Virus record (IMG/VR): IMGVR_UViG_3300038558_000030
Coordinates: 1-34,338 of that record
Reading direction: 5' to 3' (one strand)
DNA length: 34,338 nt
DNA from: a virus
Shown here: one piece after another, positions 1 through 7,518 of the stretch
How positions within the stretch are numbered: position 1 is the stretch's first letter
Layout of the letters: every line of letters begins with the position of its first letter
Notes under the pieces: generated by a model
Seen by the model: only the letters and a program-made list of their open reading frames with translations
Told to the model about the DNA's origin: nothing
The model's database searches: none
Translations under genes and position numbers: made by a program

Positions 1-55
1 GCTGAGCAGCGAGGCGATCACTCCGGCGTGGCGTGTGTACTACGAGGCGATCGCT
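1..55. repeat. Inverted copy of 34217-34271 (left arm)
   Basis: The first 55 bases are the exact reverse complement of positions 34217-34271, and similarity continues through the following 33-bp repeats. Both arms lie inside copies of the hendecad-repeat gene, which are in opposite orientation at the two ends of the window. This most likely reflects two divergent paralogues with the window ending inside them, not a phage terminal inverted repeat. Confidence 0.85.
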
Positions 56-205
56 ACGGCGCGGCGTGCGCGCAGCGAGGCGATCACTCCGGCGTGGCGC
101 GCGTACGACGAGGCGAACGCTACGGCGGAGCGTGCGTACGGGGAGGCGATCCGGGCAGCGATCCCGTGGGGGCGCGTGGCGGCGAAACTGGAGGGCGTGC
201 GATGA
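2..205 (+). CDS. Hendecad-repeat (Imm5-like) protein, 5' end missing
   Basis: This open frame runs in from the left edge with no start codon and ends at TGA 203-205. It encodes five 11-residue units of the type YDEAIATARRA (33 bp each, positions 5-169), then the tail GRVAAKLEGVR. The units are rich in Ala, Arg and Glu with a regular Tyr/Trp, which suggests a helical 11-residue coiled coil. Two complete relatives in the window show what is missing: a domain with CDEAVAW and CERGDW motifs. From memory, those motifs and the Ala-rich tail resemble a phage family often labelled putative immunity protein (Imm-5-like), and that assignment is inference. The stop overlaps the next start (ATGA), so the two genes are translationally coupled. 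Its function is unknown. Confidence 0.7.
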   Translation: MSSEAITPAWRVYYEAIATARRARSEAITPAWRAYDEANATAERAYGEAIRAAIPWGRVAAKLEGVR

Positions 206-405
206 GTGACGATGCGAACGCGGGCGGCTGGGTGTCCCCAATCTACCCCAAGGAGCGTCTGGTCATTTTCCTGTCCGACGGGCGGCACGTGGAGGTGTCG
301 GAGGAGCGCGCATGGGCCTGCATTCGCGCGTGCGTGGGGGTGTCGACCGAGGGGTTGATGGAGATCGCGCCCGGGGAGTTGGGCAAGAGAGCGGGGGTGA
401 AGTGA
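202..405 (+). CDS. Small hypothetical protein, 67 aa
   Basis: The ATG at 202 overlaps the stop of the repeat protein (ATGA), and its own TGA shares one base with the ATG of the RNA ligase, so it sits in a coupled operon. The protein begins MSDDANAGGWVSP and contains a short segment, LVIFLSDGRHVEVSEERAW, that looks like a compact beta-beta-helix unit. There is no signal peptide, membrane segment or Cys cluster. I do not recognise the family. The longer frame starting at 28 is a shadow of the repeat gene and is not used. Confidence 0.65.
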   Translation: MSDDANAGGWVSPIYPKERLVIFLSDGRHVEVSEERAWACIRACVGVSTEGLMEIAPGELGKRAGVK

Positions 406-1034
406 TGGAATTCTCCGGATTTGGGAAGATCGCCAGGCTGTCCCGGGGCTGCGTCGTGACCGAGAAGATCGACGGCACGAACGCCCAGGTGAGGGTCGTT
501 CGGTTCCCTCGCAGCAACGGGGACTCCGAGCCGACGGGCGACGGGATGGGGGTGTGCGTGTTCCGGGAAACGGACGGGGCGTGGTACGCACTCTATGCCG
601 GATCCAGGACCAGGTGGATCACCCCGGCACAGGACAACTACGGATTCGCTGCCTGGGCGTGGCTTCATCGGCGGGAGTTGGTGAACGGGCTTGGTGAGGG
701 GGAGCATTTCGGGGAATGGTGGGGGCTGGGCATTCAGCGCGGGTATGGGGTCCAGGACAAGCGGTTCAGCCTATTCAACACCGGGGTCTGGGGGGCCGGT
801 GGTGCCCGGGAGAAGGAGAGGCCCGAGTGTTGCGGCGTGGTGCCCGTGCTGTGGCAGGGGGGGGTCGACACGGGGCGCATCTCGGAGGTGCTGGCCGATC
901 TGGCGGGTGGGGGCAGCGTTGCCGCGCCCGGGTACATGCGCCCCGAGGGAGTTGTCGTCTATCACGTGGCAGGCGGGCACCTGTACAAGAAGACGATCGA
1001 GCGGGACGAGGAGCCCAAGGGGAAGCGGGGGTGA
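405..1034 (+). CDS. RNA ligase (T4 Rnl2-like nucleotidyltransferase)
   Basis: The 209-aa protein has the ordered motifs of ATP-dependent RNA ligases. Motif I is EKIDGTN with candidate nucleophile Lys21. An SRTRW segment lies near residue 67, a motif III-like EHFGEWWG at 100-107, motif IV EGVVVYH at 181-187, and motif V YKKTIE at 194-199. Members adenylylate a lysine and seal RNA 3'-OH/5'-phosphate ends; in phages they often repair tRNAs cut by host defence. The length is close to a minimal catalytic domain with no large C-terminal domain. The ATG at 405 overlaps the previous stop and is preferred to the ATG at 312, which lies inside the upstream gene. Its 3' end overlaps the GTG of the RusA gene. 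Confidence 0.88.
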   Translation: MEFSGFGKIARLSRGCVVTEKIDGTNAQVRVVRFPRSNGDSEPTGDGMGVCVFRETDGAWYALYAGSRTRWITPAQDNYGFAAWAWLHRRELVNGLGEGEHFGEWWGLGIQRGYGVQDKRFSLFNTGVWGAGGAREKERPECCGVVPVLWQGGVDTGRISEVLADLAGGGSVAAPGYMRPEGVVVYHVAGGHLYKKTIERDEEPKGKRG

Positions 1035-1393
1035 CCGGCGCGTGGAGGCTGGCGTTTTGCGTCCCCGGCAACCCGGTCCCCAAGGGCCGACCACGCTTCT
1101 TCCGTGGCCACGCGGTCACGCCCAGGGAAACCCGCGCGGCGGAGGAGGTGGTCAAGCTCTGCGCCCGCCGGGCCGGGTCCAGGCCCCGGGACGGAGAGGT
1201 TGCGCTCAGCCTGGTTTTCTATCGGAGAACGCGCCAGGCGTGCGACCTGGACAACCTGGTCAAGTTGGTAAGTGATGCGCTAAACGGCGTGGCGTTTGCT
1301 GACGATCGGCAGATCGTGCTGCTGCGCGCCGAGAAGCGGATCGACGCAGAGCACCCGAGAACGGAGGTGGAAGTGTATGGCGTCGCGGAATGA
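1031..1393 (+). CDS. rusA: RusA-family Holliday junction resolvase
   Basis: The 120-aa protein opens with VPGNPVPKGRPRF, typical of RusA. It carries the acidic signature CDLDNLVKLVSDALNG followed by ADDRQI, with Asp72, Asp74, Asp91 and Asp92 as candidate metal or catalytic residues and Lys78 conserved. RusA cuts four-way junctions, removing branches from replicating or recombining phage DNA before packaging. The GTG start at 1031 overlaps the RNA ligase stop (GTGA), and the length matches the family at about 120 aa. The 3' end overlaps the next gene by 17 bases. The motif set makes this assignment firm. Confidence 0.92.
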   Translation: MTGAWRLAFCVPGNPVPKGRPRFFRGHAVTPRETRAAEEVVKLCARRAGSRPRDGEVALSLVFYRRTRQACDLDNLVKLVSDALNGVAFADDRQIVLLRAEKRIDAEHPRTEVEVYGVAE

Positions 1394-1715
1394 CTCAATG
1401 AACACCGCCAACCCGCTGCCGGGTGCACCGGGCCGCAAAAATGACTCCGGGAAAGAGCGTTGGGATTTGCTTCCCTGGGATCAGGTCACGGATGTCGTGG
1501 GGGTGCTGACGTTCGGGGCCGGCAAGTACGCTGACGACAACTGGAAGGTCGTGCTTGAGCCGCGCAAGCGCTACTCAGCCGCAGCGCTGCGACACATCAC
1601 ATCCAGGCTCCGCGGCGAGCGCCTGGACCCGGAGACGGGCAGGCCACACCTGGCGCACGCGGTGTGCTGCCTGCTGTTCTGGATGTGGTTTGATGCCCAG
1701 GAGGGAGTGCCGTGA
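1377..1715 (+). CDS. dATP/dGTP diphosphohydrolase-domain protein (DUF5664-like)
   Basis: The 112-aa protein has a conserved core running from KNDSGKERWDLLPWD through LTFGAGKYADDNW, RYSAAALRHITSR and ETGRPHLAHAVCCLLF. I recognise this as the DUF5664 family, named after the N-terminal domain of dATP/dGTP diphosphohydrolase. Its His and Asp residues (RHITS, HLAHA) fit an all-helical metal-dependent NTP pyrophosphohydrolase. A role in trimming the dNTP pool fits the neighbouring dUTPase, but no purZ-like gene is visible to suggest base replacement. The ATG at 1377 is chosen because GGAGG lies 9 bases upstream. An in-frame ATG at 1398 is the alternative start. Confidence 0.8.
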   Translation: MASRNDSMNTANPLPGAPGRKNDSGKERWDLLPWDQVTDVVGVLTFGAGKYADDNWKVVLEPRKRYSAAALRHITSRLRGERLDPETGRPHLAHAVCCLLFWMWFDAQEGVP

Positions 1716-2044
1716 GACCACTTGGCATGGGTAAGGGTCCGTGGATTGAGGTTGACACGGGCCGCGGGATCGATCTGGTCAAGACGCCCAGCTCGTCGGT
1801 AGATCGAGGGTGGTGGAGGACCAAACTCCGGCGATGGATGCAGAGGGACAGGTGTGCGTGCTCCAACGTCCTTATGGAGTCCTGGTGCGGAATGCGGAGC
1901 AACCACTACGACGGAGGAGTGGTGAATCATACGCGTGGCCGCTGCTGGGTCTCTCCATCCATGTGCAGCAGGTGTGGATGCGAGACGGTGGAGTGTGCTG
2001 GGTGCGGGGCGGTGCGTGGGCACGCGCCGCATGACTCGCGCTGA
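1712..2044 (+). CDS. Cys-rich, putative zinc-ribbon protein, 110 aa
   Basis: This frame starts with GTG at 1712, overlapping the previous stop (GTGA) with GGAGGGA just upstream. The N-terminal half has Trp and Arg residues (WWRTKLRRWMQRD). The middle has scattered Cys, and the C-terminus has paired CxxC motifs in CSRCGCETVECAGCG, a likely zinc-binding knuckle. I do not recognise the family. The 3' end runs into the promoter of the dUTPase gene. A shorter overlapping frame at 1810-2034 looks like a shadow. Confidence 0.55.
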   Translation: MRPLGMGKGPWIEVDTGRGIDLVKTPSSSVDRGWWRTKLRRWMQRDRCACSNVLMESWCGMRSNHYDGGVVNHTRGRCWVSPSMCSRCGCETVECAGCGAVRGHAPHDSR

Positions 2045-2069
2045 CGCGGGGATCGGTACATGCTAGAAT
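2041..2069 (+). promoter_or_regulatory. Sigma70-type promoter for the dUTPase gene
   Basis: CTGACG at 2041-2046 (-35) is separated by exactly 17 bases from TAGAAT at 2064-2069 (-10), with an extended TG at 2061-2062. The start site would be near 2076, about 24 bases before the dUTPase ATG and just upstream of GGAGG at 2086-2090. This allows dut to be transcribed separately from the upstream operon. Confidence 0.6.
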
Positions 2070-2099
2070 CCCTCAACACCGCAATGGAGGACGCACGCC

Positions 2100-2540
2100 A
2101 TGTCGATCGTTGAGGTCAAGATCAAGCGGATCGGGAACACCGGGCACGATCTGCCGGAGTACCTGACGGGGGGGTGCTCGGGCATGGACCTCCGGGCAGT
2201 GGGCGGGGCGGTGCTGGAGCCCGGAGAGCGGGCCCTTGTCGAGACGGGGATCGCAGTCGCCATCCCCGAGGGGTACGAGGGGCAGATCCGCCCCCGATCG
2301 GGCGTGGCTCGCAAGGAGGGGCTGACGGTCCTTAACTCCCCGGGGACGATTGACTCGGACTATCGGGGAGAGGTGAAGGTGCTGGTGGTCAATCTGGGAC
2401 AGCGCGAGATCGACATCTGCGACGGCGACCGGATCGCACAGCTCGTGATCTGCCCTGTCGTGCAGGCGCATCTGGTCGAGGTCGAGGAGTTGGACGACAC
2501 AGATCGGGGTAGCGGAGGGTTCGGATCGACGGGCCGTTGA
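2100..2540 (+). CDS. dut: dUTP diphosphatase (dUTPase)
   Basis: All five trimeric dUTPase motifs are present in order in 146 aa: SGMDLRA (27-33), RPRSGVA (64-70), [11 protein letters not shown] (82-92, with catalytic Asp85 and the uracil-side Tyr88), GDRIAQLVI (109-117) and [10 protein letters not shown] (136-145). The enzyme hydrolyses dUTP to dUMP and pyrophosphate, keeping uracil out of phage DNA and feeding dTMP synthesis. The length is normal for the family. GGAGG lies 9 bases before the ATG. The gene has its own likely promoter and is followed about 90 bases later by a strong terminator, so it closes the left-hand plus-strand block. Confidence 0.96.
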   Translation: MSIVEVKIKRIGNTGHDLPEYLTGGCSGMDLRAVGGAVLEPGERALVETGIAVAIPEGYEGQIRPRSGVARKEGLTVLNSPGTIDSDYRGEVKVLVVNLGQREIDICDGDRIAQLVICPVVQAHLVEVEELDDTDRGSGGFGSTGR

Positions 2541-2627
2541 CGTCTGGGGTCTCGGCCGTCTATCTGCCCCGGGTGGTTGTCCCGACACTGCCGGCAGCAC
2601 GGGCATCCAAAAGAATGACGGTTACCG

Positions 2628-2664
2628 CCCCTCCGCCAGGAAACTGACGGAGGGGTTTTCTTTT
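2628..2664 (+). terminator. Rho-independent terminator after dut
   Basis: A perfect 8-bp stem (CCCCTCCG at 2628-2635 with CGGAGGGG at 2648-2655) closes a 12-base loop. TTTTCTTTT follows at 2656-2664. The T-tract is on the plus side only, so it ends plus-strand transcription before the convergent minus-strand genes. The stretch 2541-2627 between dut and the hairpin shows no gene. Confidence 0.9.
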
Positions 2665-2728
2665 GCACCCAACGGGAATCTAGACGGGCCGGAGCACCGG
2701 GCATATGTTCGCGGCCGTGGAGGCGAAC

Positions 2729-2869
2729 ATGATGACCGGCGTGATCACCCTGCGGCACGTGATTCTGCACCCTCTCCTAGTCGTGGACCTCGTCGGATGG
2801 CGGGGCCTCCTGCGCGCGCTGACGTGGCGCGGGACGTTCCTCGCTCTCGTGGTCGCCTGCCACCGCTAG
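2729..2869 (+). CDS. Possible small hydrophobic protein, 46 aa
   Basis: This frame starts at ATG 2729 with GGAGG at 2719-2723 and a 5-base spacer, an excellent ribosome site. An in-frame ATG at 2705 would give 54 aa. The product has hydrophobic stretches (VILHPLLVVDLVGW, TFLALVVAC) that could be one or two short membrane segments. It lies just after the dut terminator and its stop overlaps the stop of the minus-strand tail spike, so it is not clear that it is transcribed. Short length and position keep confidence low. Confidence 0.35.
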   Translation: MMTGVITLRHVILHPLLVVDLVGWRGLLRALTWRGTFLALVVACHR

Positions 2870-4854
2870 GCCGTGCGCAGGACCGCGCCGTTGACCAGCT
2901 CGTTGGTAGCATCCCAGGCGCGGGCGTTGTCGTCCTGCTGCATAAGCCAGACCTGGCCGCCGTCCACCCGGTTGCGATAGCAGCGGTTGCCGTACTGGGT
3001 CCGCGTGCCGTAGTAGTGGGCCACCCGGATCGCTCCCCGGGTGCCGTTCTCGGCCGTCGCGATCTGGTGACAGCGCATCAGCACGTTGTCATGCACGCTC
3101 GTATGCAGCGCTGGCGCCTCGCAGATGCCGAACAGGTGACCGCCGATCACCGATATTCCGTTGGCACAGGAGATTCGGTTATGGGCGATCTCGGTATTGA
3201 ACACATCCAGGTAGGCGGAGATCCCCACGGGATAAGCCCTGTCCGTGGTCTGGTAGGCCATAGTCGAGTGGACGCGGTTGTCCCGGATCACGGTGCCCCA
3301 GAACCCGCCATGCACGGAGAACATGCCGCCGAGCGTCACGGCCGACGCGGGGGTGTGCGTGTCCAGGGTGAGGGTCCCAGCATCCGCATCATGGCTCAGA
3401 ATCTTGGCATAGGCTCCAGGGATCCCCGACCCCTGCATAAAGACGCCATAGAATCGCGACCACGAGTCATCGGCGGAGATCGGTAGAGGGTCGTTGGTGC
3501 CGCCCAGGGTCCGATAGTAGAGCGCTGGTTGGATCACCAGGCGGCCGGACGCGTCGTTGCTGGCCGCCGTTATCGTGCCATCTCCGATGACCGAGCACAA
3601 GCCAGCGTTGTTACCCATGCCGTCGAGGGTAATCCCCTCCTCCCGGAAGTTCTCAACCCGGTTGTTCTCTATGATGACGTTTTCTACCGGATACAGCCTA
3701 TTCGCTGGGAGAAAGATCCCGGTAGTCATTCCGATCGACGCGTTGCCGCGGATCAGGCTGTCGGCGACCCGCGTGGTACCGCCGGGCCGGATATTCTCCA
3801 GGCGGATCGCATGGGACCAGTTGCCACCGTCCATCGTCAGGCGTCGGATATCCGTATGCCTAGCCCCGTACACCCAGAGCCCAACATATCCGTTGGGAGC
3901 CACGATCTCCACGTCGTGAATGACAGCCGTGCCGCCCTCGGAGGGAGAGGCGATCGCCTGGTAGGTAGATCCCCAGTCCCGCCCTGCGCCAAAGATCATC
4001 TTGACCTGATTCCAGTGGACCTCTGGCGGCGAGCGCCAACCCTGGCGTATCACGTTCTCTAGCGTGATGTTATCTAGATGATCCAGGCCCGACGCAATGA
4101 ATGGGTTCGATGGGTCCCTGCAAACCAGTTTGCAGGTGTCCCGGTTGGTCCCGCATATCTCTACGTAGTGGAACCAGCCCCCCGCCAGCGAGGATGGGAG
4201 CACGTATTCCCCGGGGCGAAAGCGCAACCGGAAGCGGTTTGCGTTTGGGTTATTGATGTATGGCCCGCTCAGCGACGACTGGAACTTCGCCGCCAGTCGC
4301 GACAGACCCTCTGTCTCCACCGTCACGCCGTCACCAACGAACCCCAGATCTTTCGCATCCAGCTCGGTCGGCCCCGGGATGCCCTGGTAGCCCATCACCC
4401 CCCGTTCGCCCTGGTTGCCCGGGTACCCCCGCTCGCCCCGCTCCCCCTGATCCCCCTTGTCCCCGGGCAGCCCCCTGGGGCCCTGAAGGTAGGTCGTGCC
4501 GTCGGGTCGAGCCAGGCGGGGAAGTTCGGAGGCGTCGACCGTGGGCGAGCCGGACGGGATCGAGATCCGCTCGGGCGCGGAGTCGAATGGGCGCCCAGCA
4601 GAGTCGACCATGGTCCAGGCCAGCACCCAGTGCGTCCCTGGCGGGGAGATCAGGTCGTTAGGGATCAGGGAGATCGACACCGCGTCCCCGCCCGTAAACC
4701 TAACGCGCGGTCCATCCGACACGGGGAGCCAGTCATCGCCATCGCGGGCGCGGCCGGGCTGGGACAGGCGAGCCACGAGGTGGCCACGCGCATAAAACAA
4801 CCCGTCCCCCCGAGCGGGAGGACGGGCCAGGACCGTGACGGTCTGGATCGGCAT
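2866..4854 (-). CDS. Tail spike/fibre with collagen-like and beta-helix domains
   Basis: The 662-aa protein has three parts. The N-terminal ~120 residues look like a virion-binding beta domain. A collagen-like stretch of about 12 Gly-X-Y triplets spans residues 125-162 (GPRGLPGDKGDQGERGERG and onward). Then DAKDLGFVGDGVTVETEG opens a pectate-lyase-type right-handed beta-helix with repeated strand patterns (ITLENV, VENVIIENNRVENF, IRDNRVHS). Such spikes bind and often cut host surface polysaccharide; the trimeric collagen rod would act as a shaft. The ATG at 4854, three bases after the upstream stop, is preferred to the in-frame TTG at 4863. It is the last gene of the minus-strand block. Whether it is an enzyme cannot be told from sequence. 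Confidence 0.82.
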   Translation of the reverse strand: MPIQTVTVLARPPARGDGLFYARGHLVARLSQPGRARDGDDWLPVSDGPRVRFTGGDAVSISLIPNDLISPPGTHWVLAWTMVDSAGRPFDSAPERISIPSGSPTVDASELPRLARPDGTTYLQGPRGLPGDKGDQGERGERGYPGNQGERGVMGYQGIPGPTELDAKDLGFVGDGVTVETEGLSRLAAKFQSSLSGPYINNPNANRFRLRFRPGEYVLPSSLAGGWFHYVEICGTNRDTCKLVCRDPSNPFIASGLDHLDNITLENVIRQGWRSPPEVHWNQVKMIFGAGRDWGSTYQAIASPSEGGTAVIHDVEIVAPNGYVGLWVYGARHTDIRRLTMDGGNWSHAIRLENIRPGGTTRVADSLIRGNASIGMTTGIFLPANRLYPVENVIIENNRVENFREEGITLDGMGNNAGLCSVIGDGTITAASNDASGRLVIQPALYYRTLGGTNDPLPISADDSWSRFYGVFMQGSGIPGAYAKILSHDADAGTLTLDTHTPASAVTLGGMFSVHGGFWGTVIRDNRVHSTMAYQTTDRAYPVGISAYLDVFNTEIAHNRISCANGISVIGGHLFGICEAPALHTSVHDNVLMRCHQIATAENGTRGAIRVAHYYGTRTQYGNRCYRNRVDGGQVWLMQQDDNARAWDATNELVNGAVLRTA

Positions 4855-4856
4855 GG

Positions 4857-5825
4857 CTACCAACTCGCCCCGGATCGCGCCTTGACCTGGTTGGCTATCG
4901 CAGCGCAGTTGGCTGCGCTAGCGGCCGTGGACGTGTAATAGACCTCCAGCACGGTGCCACCGAACGCACTGGAGGAGTAGCCCACCCTGGCGTCCGTCGA
5001 CGATGCCGGAGGCCACATGGATACAGTGGTCGTCTGAGTGGTGCCCAGGTTCATGCGCGACACCTGCTGCGTCCCAGAGTACCCGCCGCATACCACATTC
5101 ACGGCCCCCACCACGTATGCGGTGACCGTCTGCCTGGTCAGAGCGGGACTCCATGTGTCCAGAAACGCCGCCCCGGAAAACAACAGCAGCCGCCATCCGC
5201 TGGTGCCGTTGACGAAATCCCCGACCAGGTCGGCCGTGGGCGACCCGCTGGGGCCGACAAACGCCACCGCAACCATGTGCGCGCCAGACGGGTCCCACCC
5301 TCCGGTGTCGCGATAGTAGTTGGCGGACGAGAATGGGCCCGCTCCGGCGGGGGTGTATGGTGGAGCGCCCAGGGTACCGCTGCTGGCAACCTGGGGAACC
5401 GTCCCCACCATGGATGGCGAACAGGCTCCGGTTTTCTGCATGGCGGACCCGTCCCACCACATGTGGCACTGCACGTTGGCATCGTCCGTGATGAGCCACG
5501 GACCCGTCAGCGTGATCGCCGCCTGAGCGGTAGAGACCTTTCCTTTGCTGCTCGTGGCGGTCAGGGTGTACGTGACGGCGCTGGTTATGTCCGCAACCGT
5601 CGTGCTGGACCCGGTGACCGCGCCAACGCCCTGGTCGATCGACAGGCCGGAGGCGCCCGAAACCGACCAAGACAGCGTAGTGGATCCACCATACGGTACG
5701 GCGGCCGGGGACGCGGAGAACGATCCGATGACTGGAGCCCGGGAACTCACCTTGAGCCACGACAGATCCTCTCGGGCGTGGGCGGATCCGGCAACCAGCA
5801 GAAGCAGAGGGATCAGCTTGCGCAT
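4857..5825 (-). CDS. Secreted Ig-like domain protein, 322 aa
   Basis: The N-terminus is a textbook Sec signal peptide (MRKLIPLLLLVAGSAHA, cleavage before RED). Residues about 31-107 form an Ig/Big-like beta sandwich (PVIGSFSASPAAVPYGGS, TTLSWSVSGASG, TYTLTATS). The C-terminal ~210 residues resemble a LamG/concanavalin-type jellyroll (WWDGSAMQKTGA, YYRDTGGWDPSG, WRLLLFSGAAFLD, GTVLEVYYTS), with several Cys that could form disulphides. Such lectin-like folds bind glycans. Export of a phage adhesin-like protein is unusual, and its role may be at the host surface or periplasm. It lies directly upstream of the tail spike. Function is inferred only. Confidence 0.75.
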   Translation of the reverse strand: MRKLIPLLLLVAGSAHAREDLSWLKVSSRAPVIGSFSASPAAVPYGGSTTLSWSVSGASGLSIDQGVGAVTGSSTTVADITSAVTYTLTATSSKGKVSTAQAAITLTGPWLITDDANVQCHMWWDGSAMQKTGACSPSMVGTVPQVASSGTLGAPPYTPAGAGPFSSANYYRDTGGWDPSGAHMVAVAFVGPSGSPTADLVGDFVNGTSGWRLLLFSGAAFLDTWSPALTRQTVTAYVVGAVNVVCGGYSGTQQVSRMNLGTTQTTTVSMWPPASSTDARVGYSSSAFGGTVLEVYYTSTAASAANCAAIANQVKARSGASW

Positions 5826-5831
5826 ATGTTC

Positions 5832-7061
5832 CTATTCTCCGGGCCAGGTCACCCAGGATGACGCCTGGCGACGCTTCTTGGGGGGGTCAAGAATCACGGG
5901 CATGGAGAAAGTAATCCCGTGCGTGGGGTGGGTGATCCACAGCGGTTGGCGTGGCGGCTCATAGGGCACGTTCAGCGAGTACGCGTACTCGTCATAGCCC
6001 TTGAGCGTGCCGCCGATGATCAGTCGCTGCATTTGGATCAGCTGGTGCCAGTGCCCGAGCAAAAGGGTATCGTAGTCCTGCCCGATCTGCCCGTTGCGGG
6101 ACCGCTTTTTATGGTCGCCCCGAATCACAGGGCCCAGCGCCCCGATCATGCCGTCGCCCCCGCGGAACTGATCCCCGTGGGTGAGCAGGTAACGCGTGCC
6201 GTAGAGTTGGAACGAGGCATCCGGGCCGGATGGCACGTTAAATCGCACCCGTTGGTCACCCTCGAAGCGCTTGCGCAGGAACTGGTAGATCAGCCAGTCG
6301 TAATTGCCGAACGCGCGCCCCTTGGCCACCGGCTTGTGCGTGGTGCGCCCGTGGTTGCCGGCCACCCCGACGACGTAGACGTTGCCGAACGCCTCCCGGA
6401 GCGACGCGATCCCGGACGCCAGAAGCGACCACACCTCAAGCACGGCGGGCATGGTCTCCAGATCGTTGGTGGCCGCCAGCTCCGGATGGATCTCGCCGGC
6501 CACCATGTCTCCACCCAGCACCAGGACGATCCCGGGGTACTTGGGGCACACCATGTGGTTCTTGAGCAGATCGACCGTGGTGCGGAAAAGCGTCTGAGCC
6601 CTGGCCCGGAGGATCTCCGAGTTGAACTCGTTCATGCCGCCGATCTGAGACGGGTCCACGACCTCCCCGCCGTGCCAGTCGGTAGCCATGACGGCCGGGA
6701 CCCCGGGGCCCCGGCTGGTGCGCTGAGTCTCGATGAGCCACTCGGGCGGATCGGGCAGGTTGTCGCGCAGCCCGATCACCTCGGACAGCACCCGATCCTC
6801 GGTAATCCCCGCCTGCTCCAAGCGGCGGATCCGAGCCTGCAACTCCTTAACTACCTGGGCGTGAGTCTGGGCCGGAGCGACCTCCAGCGGGGGGACTTTC
6901 CGTGGCAGTTTGATGCCACGGTCACGCAGCAGGGACCGCAGAATGGACGGCTTCAGGGACAGTCGCCCCGCGGCCTCCGAGACGGATCCTCCGCAGGACT
7001 CCAGGATCCCAACCGCCTGCGCCACGCGCTCGTCAGTCCAGACGATTCGGCGCCCGCTCAC
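5832..7061 (-). CDS. HTH-coiled coil-metallophosphoesterase
   Basis: The 409-aa protein has the full calcineurin-like phosphoesterase motif series: ATDWHGGE (Asp128, His130), LVLGGDMVAGE (Asp185), VAGNHGRT (Asn236, His237), LLTHGDQ (His295) and LLLGHWHQ (His337, His339). The first ~50 residues look like a helix-turn-helix (SEAAGRLSLKPSILRSLLRD), followed by a coiled coil (VVKELQARIRRLEQAG). The family hydrolyses phosphodiesters with two metal ions, and substrates range from nucleic acids to nucleotides. The GTG at 7061 overlaps the GNAT stop (GTGA), which rejects the much longer upstream extension. A DNA-directed nuclease role is suggested by the HTH but not proven. Confidence 0.85.
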   Translation of the reverse strand: MSGRRIVWTDERVAQAVGILESCGGSVSEAAGRLSLKPSILRSLLRDRGIKLPRKVPPLEVAPAQTHAQVVKELQARIRRLEQAGITEDRVLSEVIGLRDNLPDPPEWLIETQRTSRGPGVPAVMATDWHGGEVVDPSQIGGMNEFNSEILRARAQTLFRTTVDLLKNHMVCPKYPGIVLVLGGDMVAGEIHPELAATNDLETMPAVLEVWSLLASGIASLREAFGNVYVVGVAGNHGRTTHKPVAKGRAFGNYDWLIYQFLRKRFEGDQRVRFNVPSGPDASFQLYGTRYLLTHGDQFRGGDGMIGALGPVIRGDHKKRSRNGQIGQDYDTLLLGHWHQLIQMQRLIIGGTLKGYDEYAYSLNVPYEPPRQPLWITHPTHGITFSMPVILDPPKKRRQASSWVTWPGE

Positions 7062-7483
7062 TTGGCCCCCCGCTTGCCCGCAGGGCGGGGTACGGACATC
7101 CCCAGTCCCAAGTACAGCCCCCGTCCGGCGTCGTCCACGGGAAACGTCGCGTGGCGGAGCCCCGGCCACCGTTTGCGGGCCGCGTGGCGAATGGCGGCTA
7201 CCAGCAATGAGCCGATTCCGCGTCTCCGATCCCCGGCCCTGACATAAACGCCAAGCGCTACCTCGGCAGGCTCCGCCTCGTCGATCCAGGCAGCCGACCA
7301 GCCCAGCACATGCCCGGCGGGCGCGAGACTCTCGACCGCAACCATGACGGCATCCACCGGCCCGTCTCCGGCCGCCATCAGGATCGTCCTCAGGTGGGAG
7401 TTGCGCCGACGCGTTAGCCTGCCGAACCGCTCCAGGTCCACCGGCTCGATCTCGCGAGCACCGCAAACAATCACATCCCGCAT
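7058..7483 (-). CDS. GNAT-family N-acetyltransferase, 141 aa
   Basis: The GNAT acetyl-CoA-binding motif A is clear: GVYVRAGDRRRGIGSLLVAA, with the RRRGIG pyrophosphate loop. It is followed by a helix and a motif B-like YLGLGMS. Length is typical. The enzyme would transfer an acyl group from CoA to an amine; the acceptor is unknown. The start is ATG at 7483. The 3' end overlaps the GTG of the metallophosphoesterase, so the two are coupled. It is one of two GNATs in the window and sits at the end of the lysis cluster. Confidence 0.85.
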   Translation of the reverse strand: MRDVIVCGAREIEPVDLERFGRLTRRRNSHLRTILMAAGDGPVDAVMVAVESLAPAGHVLGWSAAWIDEAEPAEVALGVYVRAGDRRRGIGSLLVAAIRHAARKRWPGLRHATFPVDDAGRGLYLGLGMSVPRPAGKRGAK

Positions 7484-7518
7484 GCACCGCCTCCCTGTGG
7501 CTCCGGCGGCGGGACCCT

